A DNA stretch of 41,971 nt from Lautropia mirabilis (GTDB taxonomy: Bacteria > Pseudomonadota > Gammaproteobacteria > Burkholderiales > Burkholderiaceae_B), in contig CAMCOS010000020.1 of assembly GCA_945876565.1 (NCBI GenBank), positions 1 through 41,971 on the forward strand, read 5' to 3'. Below the pieces are notes generated by a model. It was not told where the DNA came from, did no database searches, and saw only the letters and a program-made list of their open reading frames with translations. Shown here in pieces: positions 35,814 through 41,971 of the stretch; the stretch's first letter is position 1; each line of letters begins with the position of its first letter. The translations under genes and the position numbers were made by a program.

Positions 35814-37161
35814 TGCGCGCCATCCAGGAAGGGTGAAACAAGTTTGCCTGCTCAGGCATAACGCCATGGCCTGGCTCGTAGCGGTCGTAATAGGCTTGCG
35901 CCTTTGATGTCGCACTCAACGCAGCGCCCCAATCAGGCGCGATGCTTAACAACCCTTTGATTCGCAAGCCCAGCCTTAGAACGGGATCCTGTAATGAATC
36001 TAGTGCCTGCGAGACCGATACAGTCGTCACCAGACTTTGTTGATCACGCAGAATGTATGGCTCAACCCGACCACGAGCACGCCAGCCAATCTGTGTCTTA
36101 TAGCCCCAGCCATCAGCAAGGACGTTGGCAAAGTTGTGAAACATGGCGGTCAACGCAAATTGCGACGTGAACCAGCGAAAGAAACTTATCTTTCGGAAAT
36201 CATCGGGAAACTCCCCTGCACCAGCAAGCTCGCTGTCCCCCTCACTGATGGCATCGGCCCGCTGTGAGTTAGCTTTGATATTGGCAAACCCCATTGGATA
36301 CTCTCGCCAGTAACACAAGACAATCTTTGATCCCCGCACAGCATGAAACGACAAGCTATCTGTGGCCTGCCACAAGCCATCCACCTCAAACGATGAATCA
36401 CCGCGTCGCCGAAGGTTGTGGCGCAGATGCGGGCACTTGGGCCTAACCACCCACCAATTAACCGCAGTGTCACTGCGCTTTTGCAGATAAGGATGTTGCC
36501 CAATGGTCTGCTTAAACCAATCACGCCAGACCTCATGTGCAGGCTCAATCAGGTGAACACCGAGGTTTTCGCTGGGCATATTCACGGTAACGGCAAGCCG
36601 AGGTGATTGGGATACATCGATACTCATGTTTCGCTCAAGCACGGACAACACAATCGCTCGTGTGTCACGGGCAAAGCTTTCGAGCAGTGTTTTTCTGGCG
36701 CGCTTGAGCTGATTGCTCAGTAATTGGTCGTGCCGGCGAAATGCCTCATGCAACTGGTTCACGCCGCTTAGGGTCGCGCCAGATACGCTTAATTTGGAGG
36801 CGCCATAAGCTGCCGCGTGGTGCGGACCAAACATCATGCTGATTAGATGAATGGGCGGGTTATAACGCATCAAACGAATATTCATTTCACGTCGCATTTT
36901 TTCTGCACTTGCAATTGTCAGTAAATGAGCCATGGCGACCTGGTGCGCCATGACGGTGCGATTCAGAAAGGCATGGCCATTCAGTAATCGTGCATGGTGT
37001 TGGGCCGCAGCAAGACTAGCGGCAGCTGTCGATCGATCCAGCACTTGCTGGGCCAAGACCAGCTGCGAAATAGAAGCCCGCTGCTGCCAAGCCACGACCG
37101 CAACGCTGGCAATCGCAATGGCCAAGACCAGCGCAGCCCCTTGTTGTCTGTCGTAGCGCAT
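35797..37161 (-). CDS. TadG-like pilus-associated protein
   Basis: A 454-residue protein beginning MRYDRQQGAALVLAIAIASVAVVAWQ, an N-terminal helix like that of TadG/Tad-domain proteins and minor pilins. A helical stretch rich in Ala and His follows (AAASLAAAQHHARLL). The large remaining part has two cysteines (KCPHLRH and VLCYWREYP) and no von Willebrand domain that I can recognise, unlike longer TadG proteins. It lies 10 bp after the pilin gene. Surface exposure is possible; function is inferred from position. Confidence 0.65.
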   Translation of the reverse strand: MRYDRQQGAALVLAIAIASVAVVAWQQRASISQLVLAQQVLDRSTAAASLAAAQHHARLLNGHAFLNRTVMAHQVAMAHLLTIASAEKMRREMNIRLMRYNPPIHLISMMFGPHHAAAYGASKLSVSGATLSGVNQLHEAFRRHDQLLSNQLKRARKTLLESFARDTRAIVLSVLERNMSIDVSQSPRLAVTVNMPSENLGVHLIEPAHEVWRDWFKQTIGQHPYLQKRSDTAVNWWVVRPKCPHLRHNLRRRGDSSFEVDGLWQATDSLSFHAVRGSKIVLCYWREYPMGFANIKANSQRADAISEGDSELAGAGEFPDDFRKISFFRWFTSQFALTAMFHNFANVLADGWGYKTQIGWRARGRVEPYILRDQQSLVTTVSVSQALDSLQDPVLRLGLRIKGLLSIAPDWGAALSATSKAQAYYDRYEPGHGVMPEQANLFHPSWMARNVLAR

Positions 37162-37171
37162 ACCGATCTCG

Positions 37172-37486
37172 TCACCGACTGGTCGCGCCGTAGCTCTTTA
37201 ATGATTTATTTGTGATTTGCTTATTTGCCTCACCCGCTGCCTTGCGAGCACCAGCAATTGCATTGCGAGAGCTCTCACCGGCCAGCTCATTGGCGATGGC
37301 CGCCGTTTGTGAGCGAATGACTTGTCCAAATGATTGATATACCGCAATCGCTGCCACCGCAACCAAAGCCACGATGATGATGTATTCGGTCATGCCTTGA
37401 CCACATTGTCGCTGCGACCTTTGTCGAATCGCCTCACGCTTGCTAGCGGGAACCGCCGATGACCGTGCCTGTCTGTACGAACTCAT
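37172..37486 (-). CDS. Flp-like type IVb pilin
   Basis: A 104-residue prepilin. The motif CGQGMTEYIIIVALVAVAAIAVYQSFG shows cleavage after Gly29 with Glu at +5 and Tyr at +6, the Flp signature (G/XXXXEY), followed by the hydrophobic helix. The leader of 29 residues is long and basic, and the mature part (75 residues) has an Ala/Asn/Gln/Lys-rich tail, longer than the usual 50-60 residue Flp. The start at 37486 has AAGGAAGG upstream. It is first in the operon, as expected for the major subunit. Confidence 0.82.
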   Translation of the reverse strand: MSSYRQARSSAVPASKREAIRQRSQRQCGQGMTEYIIIVALVAVAAIAVYQSFGQVIRSQTAAIANELAGESSRNAIAGARKAAGEANKQITNKSLKSYGATSR

Positions 37487-37508
37487 GCTGCCTTCCTTGT
37501 CGTTTGGT

Positions 37509-37537
37509 AGAAAAGGTCGTCAGTTTGCACAAGTCAA
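37509..37537 (-). promoter_or_regulatory. Weak candidate promoter of the Tad operon
   Basis: On the minus strand TTGACT (37532-37537) is followed after 17 bp by TTTTCT (37509-37514). The -35 is good and the -10 poor, which would suit a regulated promoter; readthrough from dtd is also possible. Confidence 0.3.
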
Positions 37538-37590
37538 CGCCACAAAACAATTCGCAAGAACAACAAGTCGGAAAACCGCAGTGGCTTACC

Positions 37591-37616
37591 GGATGACGGT
37601 TACGGATGACGGTTAT
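37591..37616. repeat. 13-bp direct repeat upstream of the pilin gene
   Basis: GGATGACGGTTAC (37591-37603) and GGATGACGGTTAT (37604-37616) are tandem and lie about 55 bp upstream of the candidate -35 for the Tad operon, where an activator could bind. Confidence 0.6.
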
Positions 37617-37626
37617 GGTTAGCACC

Positions 37627-38067
37627 TCACACCATCGAAAGCGGGATCGTGACAGGTCCATCGTTGACCAAACTGACCTGCATATCCGCAGCAAACTGAC
37701 CGCTTGCCACTGATGTCACATGCGTCTTGGCATAATCGATAAAACACTCGTACAGTCGCTTGGCTAGCTCTGGGTTTGCCGCGTCTGTGTAGCTTGGTCG
37801 ATTACCTTTGGTGGTATCAGCAGCCAATGTGAACTGCGACACAATGAGCATGGATCCTTGGGCATCAACGACCGACCGATTCATCTTTCCTTGCTCATCG
37901 GAAAAAATCCTCAGCCTCACGATTTTGTCGACCATGCGTCGCACAGTTGACTCCGTATCGTCATGTTCAGCGCATACAAGTACCAACAGACCTGTATCAA
38001 TTTCACCAATCACAACGCCATCGACTGAGACGCTGGCGCGCTGAACCCTTTGCAATAGTGCTTTCAT
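37627..38067 (-). CDS. dtd: D-aminoacyl-tRNA deacylase
   Basis: A 146-residue DTD that removes D-amino acids mischarged on tRNA. The conserved SQFTLAADTTKGNRPSY and VNDGPVTIPL motifs are present, and the start MKALLQRVQRASVSVDG is characteristic. Length is typical. It lies upstream of the Tad operon on the same strand, with about 140 bp between them, and is divergent from ugd. Confidence 0.97.
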   Translation of the reverse strand: MKALLQRVQRASVSVDGVVIGEIDTGLLVLVCAEHDDTESTVRRMVDKIVRLRIFSDEQGKMNRSVVDAQGSMLIVSQFTLAADTTKGNRPSYTDAANPELAKRLYECFIDYAKTHVTSVASGQFAADMQVSLVNDGPVTIPLSMV

Positions 38068-38193
38068 GAGAAATCCTTGTCCGGATTAAATGTGCAACAT
38101 AGAAATTACCGAAACAGGCACTACGTTAAACTTGCATAAGCGCATTATGTTTCCCCCCGTCAATTTAACCGCTGACCAAACCCAATACCCATC

Positions 38194-39363
38194 ATGAAAA
38201 TAGCGATTGCAGGAACTGGCTATGTTGGTCTCTCAAATGCCGTGCTCTTGTCACAGCACAATGAGGTGATCGCGCTTGACATTGACCCTGACAAAATTGC
38301 GTTAATCAATCAACGCCAATCACCCATAGAAGACAGTGAGCTTGAGCGCTACCTGAAGGAGCAACCCTTAAATCTGCGCGCCACACTGGATAGAGCTGAA
38401 GCCTACACTGGCGCAGACTACGTGATCATTGCAACACCGACTGACTACGATCCTCAAACCAACTACTTCAACACCAGCTCAGTTGAGTCCGTGATCAAGG
38501 ACGTCACTGCGATCAATCCACAGGCAGTGATGGTGATCAAGTCCACCATTCCAGTGGGGTTCACCGAACGTGCACGTCATCAGTACCAAACAGAGCAAGT
38601 GATTTTTTCACCGGAGTTTCTGCGTGAAGGTCGCGCCCTTTACGACAACCTTTACCCGAGCCGCATTGTGGTGGGTGAAGACACGCCTAGAGCACATCGT
38701 TTTGCTGAGCTACTGAAGCAAGGTGCGCTCAAATCTGATATTCCCGTGCTCTTTACAGGCAGCACAGAGGCTGAAGCCATCAAGCTCTTTGCAAATACCT
38801 ACTTGGCCATGCGCGTGGCCTACTTTAATGAGCTAGACACCTATGCCGCATCGCACGGTCTAGACCCACGGGAAATCATCGAGGGGGTCTGCCTTGACCC
38901 TCGCATTGGCAGCCACTACAACAATCCATCCTTTGGCTACGGTGGTTACTGTTTACCCAAAGACACCAAGCAAATGCTGGCTAACTACAAGGAAATCCCA
39001 CAAAACCTCATTCATGCGATCGTTCAAGCCAATAGCACTCGGAAAGATTTTGTCGCCTTTGACATTCTCAAGCGAAACCCCAAAGTGGTTGGCATCTATC
39101 GTTTGGTCATGAAAGCAGGGTCAGACAACTTTCGCTCAAGCTCAGTGCAAGGCATCATGAAGCGCCTCAAAGGCAAAGGCGTTGAAGTCATTGTCTATGA
39201 ACCGGTAATAGATCAAGACGAGTTTTATCGTTCTCGTGTCATCAATGACCTGAATGCATTCAAGCACCAAGCAGACATTATCGTCGCCAATCGCATCACG
39301 GACGACATACGGGATGTAGAACATAAGGTGTATAGCCGGGATCTATTCGGTGGCGATAGCTAG
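38194..39363 (+). CDS. ugd: UDP-glucose 6-dehydrogenase
   Basis: A 389-residue NAD-dependent enzyme that oxidises UDP-glucose twice to UDP-glucuronate for polysaccharides or LPS decoration. The N-terminal Rossmann motif is [15 protein letters not shown], and the catalytic cysteine is Cys253 in [13 protein letters not shown]. Lys197 ([14 protein letters not shown]) is the conserved active-site lysine. Length matches the short E. coli-type Ugd. No surface-polysaccharide cluster surrounds it. Confidence 0.96.
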   Translation: MKIAIAGTGYVGLSNAVLLSQHNEVIALDIDPDKIALINQRQSPIEDSELERYLKEQPLNLRATLDRAEAYTGADYVIIATPTDYDPQTNYFNTSSVESVIKDVTAINPQAVMVIKSTIPVGFTERARHQYQTEQVIFSPEFLREGRALYDNLYPSRIVVGEDTPRAHRFAELLKQGALKSDIPVLFTGSTEAEAIKLFANTYLAMRVAYFNELDTYAASHGLDPREIIEGVCLDPRIGSHYNNPSFGYGGYCLPKDTKQMLANYKEIPQNLIHAIVQANSTRKDFVAFDILKRNPKVVGIYRLVMKAGSDNFRSSSVQGIMKRLKGKGVEVIVYEPVIDQDEFYRSRVINDLNAFKHQADIIVANRITDDIRDVEHKVYSRDLFGGDS

Positions 39364-39396
39364 TTCAGCGAGCCTAGCAAGCGGTGCGATTCTTAA

Positions 39397-39831
39397 TTAC
39401 TCAAACGACCCGCACAGGGCTTTCGATCGACTCGATTTGACATCGCTGCGCGCCGCTTTGTGCTGCAAACGGCGTTGGACTGACGCTTTGGTTGGCATCG
39501 TTGGTCTACGATCCTTAGGCACAATGAATGCCTTGGCGATCAATCCATTTAAGCGTCGAAGTGCCTCATCCTGATTCTTGACCAAGCTACGAAATTTTTG
39601 AGCCTTAATGGTCACCACCCCAGCCCGACTGACATGGTGATCACCCAGACTCAAAAGTCGCTGCTTGACCTCGGCTGGCAAGCTTGATTTAAAGACATCA
39701 AAGCGCAAATGCACGGCATTCGATACCTTGTTGACGTTTTGCCCGCCCGGGCCTTGAGCCCGAATTGCTGTCATCTCAACATCATCTGCAGTCATCAGCA
39801 TCATGGATTGCGCCCAGAATTGTGCTTGCAT
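39397..39831 (-). CDS. arfB: Peptidyl-tRNA hydrolase ArfB (YaeJ), ribosome rescue
   Basis: A 144-residue release-factor-like hydrolase that frees peptides from ribosomes stalled without a stop codon. The catalytic GGQ is in RAQGPGGQNVNKVSNAVHLRFD. The basic C-terminal tail (KASVQRRLQHKAARSDVKSSR) is the part that enters the empty mRNA channel in ArfB. The start is uncertain: the ATG at 39831 gives the usual distance to the GGQ motif; others are at 39804 and a TTG at 39858. The gene is convergent with ugd. Confidence 0.93.
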   Translation of the reverse strand: MQAQFWAQSMMLMTADDVEMTAIRAQGPGGQNVNKVSNAVHLRFDVFKSSLPAEVKQRLLSLGDHHVSRAGVVTIKAQKFRSLVKNQDEALRRLNGLIAKAFIVPKDRRPTMPTKASVQRRLQHKAARSDVKSSRSKALCGSFE

Positions 39832-40414
39832 GTATCCATCATTTAATACCGCGATCAAAAGCTGCTCGCACCAGATCCGGATTGAACATCAACTCACCAT
39901 ATGTCCGCAAGCAACCAAGCGGGGCTGGGGTGTTGGGGTAGACCGATTTCACCATCGAAGCAGCCACTGTGAGCATGCCCCGTTTGCGGTCCCAGTCATT
40001 ACGCCAGACCCCAACCCCGGTTGGCCACCCAAATTCCCCCACCCTTGGCCACTTCAAAATCCCCCACCTGAGTGGCGCGCTTTAGCGCACAAACCGCTTT
40101 TCTACGGCAGCACAAGGGGAGGAAGTGGCCTCGTTCATCTGAGGATAAAAATAAATACCTGCGATTACCAGTGCCAAAGCACTGATCAGTGTCATTATTC
40201 AAAAGTTTGTTGTTGGATGCTTGCCATTTTGCCGGATATTGACGCAAGCGGATACTGCCTTTTCTTCAACGCCCAATTCCAGATCGAAACTTCGCCTCAC
40301 TAACCACAGCTTAGTTACTTCGAAGGCGGCGTGGATGACATTGCTAATCCAAGGAATGCACCACACATCGTTACAATAAGCATCCGATCTAGCCAACGCC
40401 GTGTCGTTATCTGA
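39832..40414. other. Intergenic region with repeat relic between arfB and hpnC
   Basis: This stretch holds no gene I can support. Between 39860 and 40020 the minus strand stays open (a segment with VYPNTPAPLGCLRTYGELMF), which could be a gene remnant but matches nothing I recognise. At 40021-40068 are two IS21-end-like repeats, then a small hairpin CGCGCTTTAGCGC near 40076-40088. From 40090 to the hpnC start nothing clear was seen; no strong promoter for hpnC was found. Confidence 0.5.
40021..40068. mobile_element. IS21-like terminal repeat pair, solo end
   Basis: Two adjacent 24-bp units, TTGGCCACCCAAATTCCCCC+ACCC and TTGGCCACTTCAAAATCCCC+CACC, share TTGGCCAC and a C-rich end. Repeated terminal units of this composition are typical of IS21-family ends in Burkholderiales. 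No istA/istB genes or opposite end are in the window, so it is probably a relic or solo end. Family assignment is from memory of such ends. Confidence 0.45.
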
Positions 40415-41239
40415 ATGGCCATCGACCATTACGAAAATTTCCCTGTCGCCTCACTGTTATTGCCGGCAAATGTGCGGCAGGACGTTATCCGTCTATACCG
40501 TTTTGCCCGCGCTGCAGACGACGTCGCAGATGAAGGCAATGCCAGCACCGCAAAGCGCCGGTCTGAACTGGCTCGGTTTCGGCATGCACTGACGCTGGTT
40601 AGCGAGGACCCAAATGCCATCACTGTTGGGGATCCCTCACTTGATGCCATTTTTTTGCCACTGTCACACACCATTCATCAGCATCGTTTACCCCTTGGAC
40701 CGCTGATGGATCTGTTGTCAGCGTTCGAACAGGACACCCAGGTTCAACGCTATCGAGACGAGGCACATCTAATGGACTATTGCCGCAGATCCGCCAATCC
40801 AGTCGGCAGATTGATGCTTCATTTGTTTGGCCAAACAGACCTAGATAGCCTCAGGCAATCTGATGCCATCTGTAGCGCCTTGCAACGTATCAATTTTCTG
40901 CAAGATGTCGCCATCGACCTGCGCAAGCAGCGCATCTACCTGCCACAGGATGCAGTAGAGGCCGCTGGTGTCACGATCGAGCAACTGAGCAAAGGACGCT
41001 GCGACAATGCCTGGCAAACGCTTATGCGCCAGCAGATTGAAATCTGTCGTGACCTCATGGATCAAGGTCAACCGCTCGGACGACGACTAAAGGGGCGAGT
41101 GGCCTTGGAAATTCGCTTGATTATGGCTGGCGGATTACGAATTCTTGAAAAAATCGAATCCGTGAATTTTGATGTGTTTAACCGCAGGCCGACGTTAAAT
41201 AAACCCGACTGGATTCGCATGCTTGCAAAGGCACTCTAA
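40415..41239 (+). CDS. hpnC: Hydroxysqualene synthase HpnC
   Basis: A 274-residue trans-prenyltransferase-fold enzyme that converts presqualene diphosphate to hydroxysqualene in the HpnCDE route to squalene. The start HYENFPVASLLLP is typical of HpnC. The two Asp-rich motifs are AADDVADE (33-40) and QDVAIDLRKQR (163-173). It precedes hpnD by 5 bp. The Shine-Dalgarno is weak at the ATG at 40415, but no better in-frame start was found. Confidence 0.95.
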   Translation: MAIDHYENFPVASLLLPANVRQDVIRLYRFARAADDVADEGNASTAKRRSELARFRHALTLVSEDPNAITVGDPSLDAIFLPLSHTIHQHRLPLGPLMDLLSAFEQDTQVQRYRDEAHLMDYCRRSANPVGRLMLHLFGQTDLDSLRQSDAICSALQRINFLQDVAIDLRKQRIYLPQDAVEAAGVTIEQLSKGRCDNAWQTLMRQQIEICRDLMDQGQPLGRRLKGRVALEIRLIMAGGLRILEKIESVNFDVFNRRPTLNKPDWIRMLAKAL

Positions 41240-41244
41240 TACTC

Positions 41245-41971
41245 ATGACGCCTGACGAATACTGCCAAGATAAAGCCGCACGCAGCGGCTCAAGTTTCTA
41301 TTACGCGTTTTTGTTCTTGCCACCTGAACGCAGGCGCGCCATTACCGCACTCTACGCCTTTTGCCGTGAGGTTGACGATGTGGTCGATGAGTGCACTGAC
41401 CTTGGCATTGCAAGAACGAAGCTTGCATGGTGGCGTACCCAAATAGCCCAAATGTTTCAAGGCAATCCAACCCACCCCGTAACCCGTGCACTTGAACCTC
41501 ATTTAGTCGACTTCGATATCACCGAGGCTAGACTACAAGCCGTGATTACGGGCATGGAAATGGATCTGGATGTCTCGCGCTACGCCACTTGGGACGAACT
41601 GGAAAAATATTGCTGGTATGCCGCCGGTGTGGTCGGTGAATTATCGGCAGGCATATTTGGCTACCAAAACCCCCAAACCTTGACCTACGCCGCCAAGCTA
41701 GGGCTAGCGTTTCAAATGACCAACATCATCCGCGATGTGGGCGATGACGCCAGACGTGGCCGTATTTACTTGCCGTTAAGTGATCTCGAGCAATTCAAGG
41801 TCCGGGTTAGCGATATTCAGGGGTGCAAACACACACCTGAATTTGAGCAACTGCTCGGTTTTCAGGCTGAGCGGGCTCGCTCACTCTATCGGGCCGCCGC
41901 GCAGAATCTTCCCGCCATTGATCAGCGCAGCCAAAGACCTGGCCTCATGATGGCCGCAATTTATGCCACTT
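41245..41971 (+). CDS. hpnD: Presqualene diphosphate synthase HpnD (truncated at window end)
   Basis: The first 242 residues of HpnD are present; the gene runs off the right edge. It condenses two farnesyl diphosphates to presqualene diphosphate, the substrate of HpnC. Motifs: GSSFYYAFLFLPPERRRAI, first Asp-rich motif DDVVDE (44-49), and second RDVGDDARRGR (163-173). The tandem hpnC-hpnD order predicts hpnE next. Confidence 0.95.
   Translation, partial: MTPDEYCQDKAARSGSSFYYAFLFLPPERRRAITALYAFCREVDDVVDECTDLGIARTKLAWWRTQIAQMFQGNPTHPVTRALEPHLVDFDITEARLQAVITGMEMDLDVSRYATWDELEKYCWYAAGVVGELSAGIFGYQNPQTLTYAAKLGLAFQMTNIIRDVGDDARRGRIYLPLSDLEQFKVRVSDIQGCKHTPEFEQLLGFQAERARSLYRAAAQNLPAIDQRSQRPGLMMAAIYAT

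Noticed and set aside
39803-40303. 166-codon plus-strand frame between arfB and hpnC
   Set aside because: It crosses the repeated IS21-like end, has no Shine-Dalgarno and an implausible Cys/His/Pro-rich composition.
40199-40429. 76-codon minus-strand frame before hpnC
   Set aside because: No similarity recognised, and it overlaps the hpnC start in antisense.

Overview
This 42-kb window looks like a chromosome segment of a free-living betaproteobacterium, order Burkholderiales and most like the Alcaligenaceae. The evidence is gene content and order: pheS-pheT-ihfA-merR-tRNA-Pro; asd-fimV-truA-trpF; leuCDB; an APH-fold thrB followed by a BPSS1780-type membrane protein; DUF2069 next to a YihY-type protein; the incomplete PTS (EIIA-HPr-EI) behind gshB; and hpnCD. 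Base composition is moderate by eye (about 50-55% GC, not computed). The genus is not resolvable from sequence alone.

Layout. 1-127: N-terminus of an IS630-like transposase running off the left edge, behind a near-consensus sigma70 promoter. 317-5411 (minus): tRNA-Pro(GGG), merR, ihfA, pheT, pheS, rplT, rpmI. 5.7-11.4 kb: ubiK, then plus-strand glnK-amtB with a sigma54 promoter and NtrC-like sites, convergent with ptsI-ptsH-EIIA-gshB. 11.4-13.9 kb: infC (start codon ATC) and thrS. The ubiquitous thrS-infC-rpmI-rplT order is therefore split, with about 6 kb of nitrogen, glutathione and PTS genes between infC and rpmI. 14.0-15.5 kb: a serine hydrolase, a DUF465 protein and tRNA-Val(GAC). 15.6-24.7 kb (minus): trpF, truA, fimV, asd, leuB, leuD, leuC, aroC and a DUF2069 protein. 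24.7-29.0 kb: a YihY/BrkB-type membrane protein, a CBS-pair protein, dusA (minus), thrB and a BPSS1780-like membrane protein.

28.9-37.5 kb (minus) is the most unusual block. It is a compact Flp/Tad-type pilus locus: Flp-like pilin, TadG-like protein, TadE/F-like pseudopilin, an unrecognised small secreted cysteine protein, CpaB, a CpaC secretin, TadA with an N-terminal FHA domain, TadB, TadC and a DUF192 protein. Most junctions overlap (ATGA or TGATG). No TadZ/CpaE, TadV/CpaA prepilin peptidase, TadD or RcpB is visible, so prepilin processing would depend on genes elsewhere.

37.6-42 kb: dtd, ugd, arfB, a roughly 580-bp non-coding stretch holding a repeated IS21-like end, then hpnC and a truncated hpnD for squalene/hopanoid synthesis. 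How the genes work together: biosynthesis (Leu, Trp, Thr/Lys via asd and thrB, chorismate), translation (pheST, thrS, infC, L20/L35, two tRNAs, truA, dusA, dtd, arfB), nitrogen sensing (GlnK-AmtB) and cell-surface assembly (Tad pilus, FimV, Ugd, hopanoids).
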